From JAWLHJ01 sp039587535 (GTDB lineage Bacteria > Gemmatimonadota > Gemmatimonadetes > Longimicrobiales > Gaopeijiaceae), in assembly GCA_039587535.1 (NCBI GenBank), contig JBDHIF010000003.1:81317-145316 (forward strand): a stretch of 64,000 nucleotides of DNA. Direction: 5' to 3'. Below are positions 34,848 through 43,152 of this stretch, in pieces; position 1 is the stretch's first letter, and every line of letters begins with the position of its first letter. The translations under genes were made by a program, and so were the position numbers. Under the pieces are notes generated by a model. It ran no database searches. It saw nothing but the letters and a program-made list of their open reading frames with translations, and was not told where the DNA came from.

Positions 34848-34863
34848 TGTTTCACGTGAAACA
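34848..34863. promoter_or_regulatory. parS site 2 (perfect palindrome)
   Basis: TGTTTCACGTGAAACA is an exact match to the consensus. The two copies are 32 bp apart centre to centre (about three helical turns), so both face the same side of the DNA. Their position in the origin-proximal block near parA and parB supports a role as the chromosomal ParB loading site. Confidence 0.95.
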
Positions 34864-34932
34864 CTTTCGGAGGTGACGTCCGGCGCCCCCGGCGCTTCTC
34901 TCACTAGAGGCAGGCCATCCCTGCCCTTTCGC

Positions 34933-36810
34933 CTAAGCGCTACCCCTCGCCCGTTTGCGAACCTCTAGCAGAAGGTTCTGCAGGTCCGCTGGCGAGACCC
35001 CCGGAATCCGACCGGCCTGAGCCATGGTTCCGGGTCGAACCGTGCTCAGCTTCTCACGCGCCTCGAACGAGAGGGTTTCCATCGCTTCATAAGGGAGATC
35101 CTCCCGCAAACGGACCTCCGCCTGCCTTCGGAGCCTCTCAGCCCGCTCTCGCTCCCGCGCCACGTATCCCTCGTACTTGAGCTCGACCTCCACGGCGGCC
35201 AGAATCGCGTCCTCTTCCACGTCCTGCGGCGCATCTGGGCCAACAGCCAGCAGGTCCCGAGCGCGGACGTGCGGCCGCTTGAGCACCTCGACCGCCCGGG
35301 TCGGCTCGTTCAACGGAGAGCTGCCGAGCCCCTCCAGGAGCGTCCTGGACGCCTTCGGCTGAATGTTGGCGTCCCTGAACCAGACGACGACCCGGTTCTC
35401 CGCCGCCAGCCTCCGTCCCAGGCGCTCCTCCTGCGCGTCCGTCAGGAGTCCCCGATCCCTGGCCAACGGTCCGAGCCGTCGGGGCGCGTTGTCCTGTCGC
35501 AGGAGCAAGCGGAACTCCGCCCTGGATGTGAACAGACGATAGGGCTCGTCCACGCCGCGGGTCACGAGGTCGTCGATCAGCACCCCGATGTACGCCTGGT
35601 CCCGTTCGAGCACGAACGGTGCATCGCCCCGCACGCGGAGCGCCGCGTTGATCCCTGCGACGACACCCTGGCCCGCCGCCTCTTCGTAGCCCGTCGTCCC
35701 GTTGACCTGCCCGGCAAAAAAGAGTCCAGGAACAGCTTTGAGCTCGAGGGTGTGTCGCAACTGGTGCGGTGGGAAATAGTCGTACTCGATGGCGTACCCC
35801 ACCTTCGTGATCACGGCCTCCTCCAGCCCTGGCACCGTCCGGAGGAACGCAAGCTGAACGTCTGCGGGCAAGGATGTCGACAGACCGTTCACGTAAAGCT
35901 CGTGGGTGTGCAGGCCTTCCGGCTCCAAGAACACCTGATGCCGCCTCGCGTCCGGGAACCGCACCACCTTGTCCTCGATCGACGGGCAGTACCGCGGTCC
36001 CCGGCCCGCGATCTCACCCCCGTACAGAGCGCTACGGGACAGATTGTCCTGCACGACCTGCTTCAGCGGATCCCCGGCCCAGGTGATCCAGCAAGGCATC
36101 TGCTCGGGGATCTCTTCGAGGGTGTAGGCCGAGAACCGGTAGTCCCCGTCTTCGCCGTCCTGTCGTTCGAGCCTGGAGAGGTCTACGGAACGGCCGTCCA
36201 CGCGGGGCGGGGTACCGGTCTTGAACCTCGCCACGGTCAGGCCCAGGCCTTCGAGCCCCTCCGCGAGCTCGACCGACGGCGCCTCACCGGCCCGGCCCGC
36301 TTCGACACCCGCGCTGCCGCCTATGTGGATGCGGCCCCGCAGAAAGGTCCCTGTGGTGACCACCACGGACTCGGCCTGGAACTCCAACCCGCCGCGGGTT
36401 CGCACGCCCAGCACACGCCCGTCTTCCGCAATGAGCCCGGTCACCATCTCCTGGAACAGGTCCAGCAGCGGAAGCTCATCCAGCGCCCGGCGTACGGCGA
36501 GTGGATAGAGCGCGCGATCGCACTGCGCCCGCGGTCCCCACACCGCCGGGCCCTTGGACCGGTTCAGCATCCGGAATTGGATGCGTGCGGCGTCCGTGGC
36601 CCGTCCCATGACCCCTCCTAGGGCGTCCACCTCACGAGCGACCACACCCTTGGCGACACCCCCGATCGCGGGGTTGCAGCTCATCTGCCCCAGCCGGGAC
36701 AGATCCGGGGAGATCAGGAGCGTGCGCACGCCGGCCCTGGCCGAGGCAGCCGCTGCCTCGGTTCCGGCATGCCCTCCCCCGATGACGATCACCCCGTATT
36801 GCTTACGCAT
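34933..36810 (-). CDS. mnmG: tRNA uridine-5-carboxymethylaminomethyl(34) synthesis enzyme MnmG (GidA)
   Basis: 625 aa, full length. FAD-binding GGGHAGTEAAAASARAG at the N-terminus, the long GidA motif 'SCNPAIGGVAKGVVAREVDA', GPRAQCDR, TGTFLRG and GQVNGTTGYEEAAGQG, with the tRNA/MnmE-binding C-terminal helical domain. With MnmE it makes cmnm5U34 in certain tRNAs. mnmE lies two genes upstream, with an acylphosphatase gene between. The start is ATG at 36810. Confidence 0.96.
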   Translation of the reverse strand: MRKQYGVIVIGGGHAGTEAAAASARAGVRTLLISPDLSRLGQMSCNPAIGGVAKGVVAREVDALGGVMGRATDAARIQFRMLNRSKGPAVWGPRAQCDRALYPLAVRRALDELPLLDLFQEMVTGLIAEDGRVLGVRTRGGLEFQAESVVVTTGTFLRGRIHIGGSAGVEAGRAGEAPSVELAEGLEGLGLTVARFKTGTPPRVDGRSVDLSRLERQDGEDGDYRFSAYTLEEIPEQMPCWITWAGDPLKQVVQDNLSRSALYGGEIAGRGPRYCPSIEDKVVRFPDARRHQVFLEPEGLHTHELYVNGLSTSLPADVQLAFLRTVPGLEEAVITKVGYAIEYDYFPPHQLRHTLELKAVPGLFFAGQVNGTTGYEEAAGQGVVAGINAALRVRGDAPFVLERDQAYIGVLIDDLVTRGVDEPYRLFTSRAEFRLLLRQDNAPRRLGPLARDRGLLTDAQEERLGRRLAAENRVVVWFRDANIQPKASRTLLEGLGSSPLNEPTRAVEVLKRPHVRARDLLAVGPDAPQDVEEDAILAAVEVELKYEGYVARERERAERLRRQAEVRLREDLPYEAMETLSFEAREKLSTVRPGTMAQAGRIPGVSPADLQNLLLEVRKRARGSA

Positions 36811-36837
36811 CGTCCCGCAGCTTACCCGCTGCGCATC

Positions 36838-37116
36838 TTATTCGCGACTTATGTCGAACGTGGTCCATGCCCTCTCCTTGTGACCCTCACCCAACGGTTC
36901 TCTCTCGACGGTGCTCACCCCCGCCGCCGCAGGTCCGCGCGCGAGCTGTACCTCCAACGCATCGAGCAGACCCGGAGCTCCGCCGACTCGTATTTCAACC
37001 GAACCATCCGGGACGTTCCGAACGCGGCCGACCAAGCCAAGCTTCCGAGCGACCCGTTGCGTCCACCAACGATAGCCGACGCCCTGGACCCGCCCACGCA
37101 CCCGGTACCGTCGCAT
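36838..37116 (-). CDS. acyP: Acylphosphatase
   Basis: 92 aa from the chosen ATG at 37116, the standard length. The acylphosphatase signature VRGRVQGVGYRWWTQRVA contains the phosphate-binding Arg, and the Asn motif GRVRNVPDGSVEI is intact. It hydrolyses acyl phosphates such as carbamoyl or acetyl phosphate. A GGAGGAGG lies about 8 nt before this ATG, which favours it over the upstream in-frame GTG at 37146 that overlaps the mnmE stop. Its location between mnmE and mnmG is a local insertion in an otherwise common gene order. Confidence 0.88.
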   Translation of the reverse strand: MRRYRVRGRVQGVGYRWWTQRVARKLGLVGRVRNVPDGSVEIRVGGAPGLLDALEVQLARGPAAAGVSTVEREPLGEGHKERAWTTFDISRE

Positions 37117-37142
37117 CTCCATGCCCTCCTCCGGCCCGGGCA

Positions 37143-38531
37143 TCACTTCCCCACGCAGAAGTCCCTGAACACGACATCGAGCACGTCGTCGGTGGAGATC
37201 ACTCCCAGCAGATCTTCCAGAGCGCTCTCCGCTGTTCGAAGCTGTGTAGACGCCAACTCCGCGGGAACACCCTCGTCCAATGCCGCTCCGAACGCCCGAA
37301 CCGCCTGAAGCGCCTCCGTCAACGCCCGCGCGTGCCGCCGACGCGTGATCACCGGCTCGCCCTGATCCACTCGAACCAGTCCCGAATACACCAGCTCAGT
37401 CAGCCGCGCCACCAGGGAATCGAGGCCCTCCCCAGTGGTGGAAGAGACACGAACGATAGCGAGCCCCGGCGCCTCCGACACTGCGTCCGTCGCCCCCCTC
37501 GGCCCCGAGACCTCACCGATGCGGTCGCCCTTCGTCTCCACGAGCACGACGACCCGTCCCTCCAGCCCCTCCAGGAAGCTCCGCTCGTCCCGCATCAGCG
37601 GTCGCCCTGCCTCAACGCAGAAGAGCAGCACATCCGCCTGGTCCATGTATCGTCGCGTCACCTCGATACCCAACCGCTCCACCTCGTCCCCGCTCTCACG
37701 TAGACCAGCCGTATCCACGAGGCGGAACGGGTACCCTCCGAGCTCCACGTCGGCCTCGAGTGCGTCGCGAGTGGTGCCCGGCACCTCGGTGACAATGGCA
37801 CGATCTCGACCGAGAAGCGCGTTGTAGAGCGAGGACTTTCCCACGTTCGGGCGGCCTGCGAGCACCACCAGGGCACCTTCCCGGAGCAACTCGCCCTCGG
37901 GCGCGGTGGCCACCAGACGCTCCAGACGGTCCTCCACATCCGCCGCGCGGCGCCGAACGTCGTCCAAAGGGACAGGTGGCTCGTCTTCCTCGGGGAAATC
38001 CACATGATGCGCGAGAAGGGCTTCCAGTCCGATCACCGCCTCCCGCAGCTGGCCGATGCGCTCGGACAGACCCCGATCCAGCTGATCCACCGACGCCCGA
38101 TGAAGCGCCCGGCTGCGCGCGTGGATCAGGTCGCCGACGGCCTCTGCTTGCACCAGGTCCAGCCGCCCTCGCAGATACGCGCGCCGGGTGAACTCACCCG
38201 GCTCCGCCTGACGCGCCCCCGCCGCCAGGCAGGCGTCGAGCACCAGACGCGGCACCAGCACGCCACCGTGGCACGAGATCTCCACCAGATCTTCGCCGGT
38301 GTAGCTGTCGGGTCCCTGGAACCGTGTCACGAGCGCCTGATCCACCGTCCGACCGTCCGTGGGGTCCACGATACGCAACACGTGTGCGCTTCGGGGCGGC
38401 GGATCCACCTCGTCGATCTCTGGCGCCACGCCCCTGAGCACCGCGAACGCGTCCGGGCCCGACATGCGTACCACCGCGATCGCGCCGACGCCCGGCGCGG
38501 TGGACCGCGCCACGATGGTGTCGACGTCCAT
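37143..38531 (-). CDS. mnmE: tRNA modification GTPase MnmE (TrmE)
   Basis: 462 aa. An N-terminal tetrahydrofolate-binding domain, a helical domain and an inserted G domain: P-loop GRPNVGKSSL, GTTRD, DTAGL. The C-terminal FCVGK motif (CxGK) that activates the folate carbon is present. It works with MnmG on wobble uridine of tRNA. It starts 16 bp after the yidC stop in the minus-strand rpmH block. Confidence 0.95.
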   Translation of the reverse strand: MDVDTIVARSTAPGVGAIAVVRMSGPDAFAVLRGVAPEIDEVDPPPRSAHVLRIVDPTDGRTVDQALVTRFQGPDSYTGEDLVEISCHGGVLVPRLVLDACLAAGARQAEPGEFTRRAYLRGRLDLVQAEAVGDLIHARSRALHRASVDQLDRGLSERIGQLREAVIGLEALLAHHVDFPEEDEPPVPLDDVRRRAADVEDRLERLVATAPEGELLREGALVVLAGRPNVGKSSLYNALLGRDRAIVTEVPGTTRDALEADVELGGYPFRLVDTAGLRESGDEVERLGIEVTRRYMDQADVLLFCVEAGRPLMRDERSFLEGLEGRVVVLVETKGDRIGEVSGPRGATDAVSEAPGLAIVRVSSTTGEGLDSLVARLTELVYSGLVRVDQGEPVITRRRHARALTEALQAVRAFGAALDEGVPAELASTQLRTAESALEDLLGVISTDDVLDVVFRDFCVGK

Positions 38532-38547
38532 GCCGTACCGCGCCCCG

Positions 38548-40341
38548 CTATTCCTGCTTGAGGGTGGGCGTGGGCCCTGCCCGGACCTTCTTCCGCTCTT
38601 TCGCGATCCAGACCTGCTGCGGGATCGTCGCCAGGTTCGTGGTGGCGTAGTAGAGGTTCAGCCCGCTGGCCAGGTTCATGAAGATGAAGAGCATCATGCC
38701 GGGCATGATCCACATCATCATCTTGAGCTGCGCATTCGGCTGGTCCAGCGATCTCATGCTCACGAACTGCATGAGGAACATGGAGAGGGCCAGGAGGATG
38801 GGAAGGATGTAGTACGGGTCCTTGGCCGACAGGTCGGCCAGCCACAGGAAGTCCACCCCGCGCAGCTCGACGGTGTTCTGGAAAACGAAGAACAACGCGA
38901 TCAGCATGGGCCATGGAAGCAGCATGGGCAGGCACCCGGCGAACGGGTTGAAGCCATGCTCCTTGTAGAGCCGCATCATCTCCTTCTGGAGCTTCTCGGG
39001 GTTGTCCTTGTGCTTCGACTGGATCTCCTGCACCAGCGGCTGAACGGCCATGTTCCGCAGCTGCGCTTTCATCGCTTTGTGGTTCAGCGGGAAGAGCACG
39101 ATGCGCATGAGGACGCCGAAAAGGACGAGCACCCACCCATAGCCGATCTGCAGGTTCTCGTGCAGGAAGGTCAGGATGGTCATGATGATCGACACGAACG
39201 GCCGGATGATCGGACGGAAGAAGCGCCACCCATATGGGTTTACTTCCTCCATGCCTTGCCCGAGGGACGTCAGCCTGCCGTAATCCTGCGGGCCGAGGAA
39301 GAGCCGGTACTCGAACGTCCCATTCGCCGCGGTCTGGGCGGCCCACACGGTGACGCGATCCGGCAGCGTCCCGGGCCCGATGACGAGACCGCCCAGATAG
39401 TCGCCGTTCTCCTCGCTGGAGACCTCGTCCTGCCCTGCCAGGAGCGCCATGACGAAGAACTTGCTGCGGGTGGCGGTCCATAGGAGCGGGCCCTCCACGA
39501 TGCCGAGCTCGCCGTCCTCGAGGTTCGTGGACTCGATTCCGTCCTGCTGGTGGTTGTGGACGTAGGCCATCATCCGAGCTTCCTGCACGGAGTCCGCCTC
39601 GGCGTACGCCGGCCCCTGGCCCACGTCGGTCAGCAGGAGCGCGCGCTCGAGCCCGACCACCCGCCCGGCGACGTCGATCTGATATCGATCCGGATGAAAC
39701 GTGTAGGCCACCTCGAAGGCCAGGGCTCCGCTGGGCGCTTCATATACGAACCGTAGCGTCTCCGGCTCACCTCCCTCCTCCAAGCTGACACCGCCCTCCG
39801 GCTGGACCGAGAAGGAGGCCCGCGACAGATCGATGGTGTCCTGCCCCACCACGAGCTTGTGGTCGAAGTAGCCCTCGACGCCCTCGGGGATCAGATCCAC
39901 GACCCCCTCACGGTTCAGCGCCTCGAACTGGCTCATCTCGGCGCTGAGCATTCGTGCGCCGCGGGTGGAGAACTGGTACCGGAACAGCGGTCCCTCGGCG
40001 GTAACGAACCGTTCCGGCGCCCCCGCCGGTGCCTGCTGGACCGTCACCTCGGGCGCTCGTTGCCCAACCGGTACGTCGGGTTGGGTGCCGGGGCTCGCGG
40101 TCTCAACATCGGGCGGGGTGTCGGGCGTCGTGGCTACGGCACCCGGCTCGGCACCCGGCTCAGCCACGGGCTGCTCCGCCTCTTCCGACACCGATGGCTG
40201 CACGACGTCGACGGGCCCGGCCACCGAATCCGCCGAGGGCGCTCCTTCCTCCGGAACGATGGGCGGAAAGAGCAGGTTCGTGCCAACGAGCACGCCCAGC
40301 ATCAGAAGGATCGCCAGCAGGAAGCGGATCTCGGTTCTCAT
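38548..40341 (-). CDS. yidC: Membrane protein insertase YidC
   Basis: 597 aa, the long Gram-negative form. An N-terminal membrane helix (FLLAILLMLGVLVGTNLLF) is followed by a Pro/Ala/Glu-rich linker, the large periplasmic beta-sandwich domain (about 115-370) and the five-helix 60KD_IMP core with the conserved groove. The tail is short and basic (KERKKVRAG). The periplasmic domain indicates a diderm envelope. It overlaps yidD by four bases. Confidence 0.95.
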   Translation of the reverse strand: MRTEIRFLLAILLMLGVLVGTNLLFPPIVPEEGAPSADSVAGPVDVVQPSVSEEAEQPVAEPGAEPGAVATTPDTPPDVETASPGTQPDVPVGQRAPEVTVQQAPAGAPERFVTAEGPLFRYQFSTRGARMLSAEMSQFEALNREGVVDLIPEGVEGYFDHKLVVGQDTIDLSRASFSVQPEGGVSLEEGGEPETLRFVYEAPSGALAFEVAYTFHPDRYQIDVAGRVVGLERALLLTDVGQGPAYAEADSVQEARMMAYVHNHQQDGIESTNLEDGELGIVEGPLLWTATRSKFFVMALLAGQDEVSSEENGDYLGGLVIGPGTLPDRVTVWAAQTAANGTFEYRLFLGPQDYGRLTSLGQGMEEVNPYGWRFFRPIIRPFVSIIMTILTFLHENLQIGYGWVLVLFGVLMRIVLFPLNHKAMKAQLRNMAVQPLVQEIQSKHKDNPEKLQKEMMRLYKEHGFNPFAGCLPMLLPWPMLIALFFVFQNTVELRGVDFLWLADLSAKDPYYILPILLALSMFLMQFVSMRSLDQPNAQLKMMMWIMPGMMLFIFMNLASGLNLYYATTNLATIPQQVWIAKERKKVRAGPTPTLKQE

Positions 40342-40625
40342 CCGGTCGTCAGCCTATGGTCACGGGGCCGATCGGGACTCTCAGGTCCCTCGGGCCGGCG
40401 GGAAGTGGAGAGGGGTGGGACGGGATCATATCCCTGGCCGCCCCAGGGATGGCAGCGACCTATGCGCCGAACGGCCAGCCAGGTGCCCCGAGCGGCGCCG
40501 TGCCGCTCCAACGCCTTCAGGGCATACATCGAGCACGTGGGGTCGAATCGGCACGACGGAGGAGTCCACGGGGAGATGGCGGCCCGGTAGAACCGGACCA
40601 ACCCCATCAAGAGCTTCGCGACCAC
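40338..40625 (-). CDS. yidD: Membrane protein insertion efficiency factor YidD
   Basis: 95 aa. The YidD signature is complete: FYRAAISPWTPPSCRFDPTCSMYALKALERHG and GRCHPWGGQGYDPVP. The Cys-rich region and amphipathic helix place it at the inner membrane, near YidC. It overlaps rnpA by 19 bp at its start and yidC by four at its end. Confidence 0.93.
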   Translation of the reverse strand: MVAKLLMGLVRFYRAAISPWTPPSCRFDPTCSMYALKALERHGAARGTWLAVRRIGRCHPWGGQGYDPVPPLSTSRRPEGPESPDRPRDHRLTTG

Positions 40626-41155
40626 ATCGTCTCCAGCGCCTCTGACAACTCTCGCCTCAGATCTTCGAACCCGGCGTCGTAGGCTGAACGCCGTGCACGC
40701 ACGAGGACGTCGATGTTCGCGGACGCCGCATCCAGCCTGGGGAGCAACTCCCGCCGTGCGATCTCGCGAAGCCTTCGCTTCACCAGATTGCGGTCCACGA
40801 CCCGCCTGCCGTGCTTCGGCACGACGGCTCCGAACCGCGAACGCGAAGCGGGGGAAGACGCGTAGAAGACGTCGAGGTTCTTCGTCCTCCTGCGCTTCCC
40901 CCGCCTCAGCAGCGCTTCGATCTCCGCGCTGCGCGTGACCCGCGCACCCCGAGGGAATCCTTCGCCCGGGGCTCGCGTCTCGGCGTCTACTTCCCGCCGA
41001 CCTTCACGGTCAGCCTGGCCCGGCCGCGACGACGACGACGGTTCAGCGCCTTCCGCCCACCCTTCGTCTTCATCCGCGCGCGGAATCCGTGCTTGTTGAC
41101 CCGCTTGCGGTTGCGTGGCTTGTACGTCGGCTTCATATGTCTCAGCCCGGTCCAT
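40607..41155 (-). CDS. rnpA: Ribonuclease P protein component, N-terminally extended across rpmH
   Basis: The core is standard RnpA: FPRGARVTRSAEIEALLRRG, FGAVVPKHGRRVVDRN and LVKRRLREIARRELLP, ending at 40607. The frame stays open through the whole of rpmH in another phase. Between the core and 41155 I found no ATG, GTG, TTG or CTG, so the nearest conventional start is ATG 41155, 19 nt before the rpmH ATG. That gives 182 aa with an acidic, Gln/Glu-rich extension of about 68 residues. Thermus has exactly this nested rpmH-in-rnpA arrangement and an extended RnpA. A non-canonical start nearer the core remains possible. Confidence 0.85.
   Translation of the reverse strand: MDRAETYEADVQATQPQAGQQARIPRADEDEGWAEGAEPSSSSRPGQADREGRREVDAETRAPGEGFPRGARVTRSAEIEALLRRGKRRRTKNLDVFYASSPASRSRFGAVVPKHGRRVVDRNLVKRRLREIARRELLPRLDAASANIDVLVRARRSAYDAGFEDLRRELSEALETMWSRSS
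40987..41136 (-). CDS. rpmH: 50S ribosomal protein L34
   Basis: 49 aa. It begins MKPTYKPRNRKRVNKHGFRA and is highly basic, matching L34; the usual N-terminus MKRTYQP is conserved in pattern. The start ATG at 41136 lies inside the rnpA frame, 19 nt after the proposed rnpA ATG, and its TAG stop at 40987 also lies inside rnpA. It is the promoter-proximal gene of the rpmH-rnpA-yidD-yidC-mnmE block. Confidence 0.95.
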   Translation of the reverse strand: MKPTYKPRNRKRVNKHGFRARMKTKGGRKALNRRRRRGRARLTVKVGGK

Positions 41156-41160
41156 GGATG

Positions 41161-41184
41161 ACCAAGTTCGTAAACGAGCTTGGT
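41161..41184. promoter_or_regulatory. 24-bp inverted repeat at the rpmH/rnpA promoter
   Basis: A near-perfect palindrome: ACCAAG, one mismatched base, TCG, a TAAA spacer, CGA, a mismatched base, CTTGGT. It directly abuts the proposed -10 element (41185-41190) and covers the expected transcription start. Because the start would lie inside the repeat, a protein operator is more likely than an RNA hairpin. Confidence 0.55.
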
Positions 41185-41214
41185 AAGATAAGACAACGCC
41201 CCAGAAAGCGTCAA
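41185..41214 (-). promoter_or_regulatory. Candidate sigma-70 promoter of rpmH-rnpA
   Basis: On the minus strand, TTGACG (41214-41209) is a five-of-six -35 match, followed after 18 bp by TATCTT (41190-41185), a four-of-six -10 match. Transcription would begin near 41178, about 23 nt before the rnpA ATG and about 42 nt before the rpmH ATG. Confidence 0.55.
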
Positions 41215-41270
41215 CGAGACCCTCTCGGCCCGCCGGAAACCCGCGCTGCATCAGCGTTCCCCCGGCCTGT

Positions 41271-41299
41271 TTGACTTTTCCACATCGCCTGAATAGCTT
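41271..41299 (+). promoter_or_regulatory. Candidate dnaA promoter with embedded DnaA box
   Basis: TTGACT (41271-41276) is a good -35, and 17 bp later TAGCTT (41294-41299) is a weak -10. A one-mismatch DnaA box TTTTCCACA (41276-41284) overlaps the -35 end and spacer. DnaA bound there would block polymerase, giving autoregulation as known in E. coli. The 5' leader would be about 130 nt. Confidence 0.45.
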
Positions 41300-41433
41300 C
41301 GGCGCCCGCCCTGAAAGGGAGGCCCCGGACACCCCCTCTTCCCCACGCCGAGCACGCATCCTCAGATGCCCCCGCCCCCCCTCCTCAATCAACCCTCTGG
41401 CTGCAACGGGGACGAGGGTGCCCGGACGGAAAG

Positions 41434-42852
41434 GTGGGGCCCGTGGAGCTGACGGCGACCGAGCTCTGGGAGAAGGTGCAGGAAGTCGTCCGGACCTCGG
41501 TGCCCGAACACAGCTTCAACACGTGGATCGCCAGCGCATCGGCGGTCGCGACGACGTCGGACGAGCTGATTCTTGAGGCTCAGAACCCCTTCCACGTGGA
41601 GTGGCTCGAGGACAAGTTCGGCCCGATCCTCGACTCCGCCGCGGAACACGTGCTGGGGCGGCCGATCAAGATCTCGGTTCGCGCGGCGGCGCCGTCCACA
41701 CCGGACCCGATCCCCAGCGTCGAGCTTCCCACGCCCCGGTCAACGGATCAGCCGGGCTCCGCCTCGGGTGCCCCCGCCCAGACCAGGCCGAAAGGGCCCG
41801 CTCCCTCCAGCCCACCACTCAACCAACGCTACACCTTCGACCGGTTCGTCGTCGGTGGGAACAATCAGCTCGCCTCAGCGGCGTGCCGAGCGGTCGCCGA
41901 CACGCCCGCCCGCATGTACAACCCGCTCTTTCTCTACGGCGGGGTGGGCCTCGGCAAGACACACCTCATGCACGCGATCGGCAACCAGCTGCTGGCAGGG
42001 GATCCAGACAGCCGCATCGCCTACATCTCATCGGAGGAGTTTACCAACGAGCTGGTGGCTTCCATCCGGGAGGGACGCATGGCTCAGTTCCGGAGGCGAT
42101 ACCGGGACATGGACCTCCTGTTGGTGGACGATGTGCACTTCCTGGAAGGAAAGGAGAGCACCCAGGAGGAGTTCTTCCACACCTTCAACGCCTTGTACGA
42201 CGCCCAGCGACAGATCGTTCTGACCAGTGATCGCCCTCCAAAGGAGATGGCGAGGCTCGAAGAGCGTCTGGTCTCCCGCTTCGAGTGGGGGCTCGTGGTG
42301 GACCTGAGGCCCCCGGACTTCGAGACCAGGATGGCGATCCTCAGGAAGAAGGCCGACGACGACGGTCTCTCTATGGACGACGAGATCATCGAGTTCATCG
42401 CTTCCTCGTGCACCTCTTCCGTACGCGAGCTGGAGGGCGCGGTCATCAAGCTCCTGGCCTACTCGTCCCTTACACACCAGGAGATCACGATCGATCTCGC
42501 TCGCACAGCCTTGCGCGGTGTCATCGGGCGCTCCGACAACCAGCCGCCCGTGTCGCCGGAGACCATCCGCGACGTCGTCGCACGCCGCTGGCGCGTGCGC
42601 CCGGAAGCGCTCGCCTCAAAGCGGCGCACGAAAGACCTGACCGTTCCACGACAGACGGCGATGTATCTCATCAAGGACATGCTCGATATGTCCCTGGTGC
42701 GCATCGGAGGAATGTTCGGTGGAAGGGACCACTCTACCGTCATCCACTCGATAAGGAAGGTTCAGGAGCAGATGGAAGAGGACGCGGACTTCCGCCGCGA
42801 GGTGGACGGCGCTCGTCGGGAGCTCGCCGAGCGGCTCTCGCAGGGGTTCTGA
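41434..42852 (+). CDS. dnaA: Chromosomal replication initiator protein DnaA
   Basis: 472 aa. Domain I (LWEKVQEVVRTSVPEHSFNTW), a Pro/Ser-rich domain II (about 90-130), the AAA+ domain III with Walker A GGVGLGKTHLMHAIGN and Walker B LLVDDVHFLEGKE, and domain IV with the DnaA signature GGRDHSTVIHS. It binds DnaA boxes and melts the origin. The start is a GTG; 41434 and 41443 are both possible, and a GGTGGGG just before the second favours it slightly. dnaN follows after a 300-bp gap. Confidence 0.97.
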   Translation: MGPVELTATELWEKVQEVVRTSVPEHSFNTWIASASAVATTSDELILEAQNPFHVEWLEDKFGPILDSAAEHVLGRPIKISVRAAAPSTPDPIPSVELPTPRSTDQPGSASGAPAQTRPKGPAPSSPPLNQRYTFDRFVVGGNNQLASAACRAVADTPARMYNPLFLYGGVGLGKTHLMHAIGNQLLAGDPDSRIAYISSEEFTNELVASIREGRMAQFRRRYRDMDLLLVDDVHFLEGKESTQEEFFHTFNALYDAQRQIVLTSDRPPKEMARLEERLVSRFEWGLVVDLRPPDFETRMAILRKKADDDGLSMDDEIIEFIASSCTSSVRELEGAVIKLLAYSSLTHQEITIDLARTALRGVIGRSDNQPPVSPETIRDVVARRWRVRPEALASKRRTKDLTVPRQTAMYLIKDMLDMSLVRIGGMFGGRDHSTVIHSIRKVQEQMEEDADFRREVDGARRELAERLSQGF

Positions 42853-43152
42853 ACATGTGTGTGGAAGCCCGTGGAAAGCTCCCGAGTTGTGCACAGAGCC
42901 GCGCGTCCCGCTTGAACGCTCCCCACACGCCAGACCGGTTCTCAAGGTCTTTTCCAGACACCACAGAGTGACCTGAAGCCCGCACATGCGTTACCAAACC
43001 GTCATCCGCGGAGCAGACTCTTCCACAGATCCACATCCCCTACTACGACTATGTTTTTATAGAAAGAACAGAGCTAGTATGCAGGCACTGTGGATGAACG
43101 AACACATGACGCTGTCCCTCCGCTCTCAGCCGTCTCCAGGAGCCACGATTCG
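42853..43152. other. Candidate oriC in the dnaA-dnaN intergenic region
   Basis: 300 bp without a supported gene. DnaA-box-like sites: TTGTGCACA (42887-42895), TTTTCCAGA (42950-42958), TCTTCCACA (43019-43027), AGATCCACA (43027-43035) and TCATCCACA on the minus strand (43097-43089), the last with one mismatch to TTATCCACA. An AT-rich patch lies at about 43048-43068. Genes on the left are mainly minus strand and dnaA-dnaN are plus, so the strand switch supports an origin here. The dnaN promoter must also lie inside. Confidence 0.6.

Noticed and set aside
35269..36621. Plus-strand open frame opposite mnmG
   Set aside because: mnmG is certain on the minus strand; the opposite frame is Arg/Pro-rich and shows no motif.
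41156..41392. Further upstream extension of the rnpA open frame
   Set aside because: The frame continues to 41392, but it would start inside the dnaA-rpmH intergenic region above the candidate promoter, and its composition is not gene-like.
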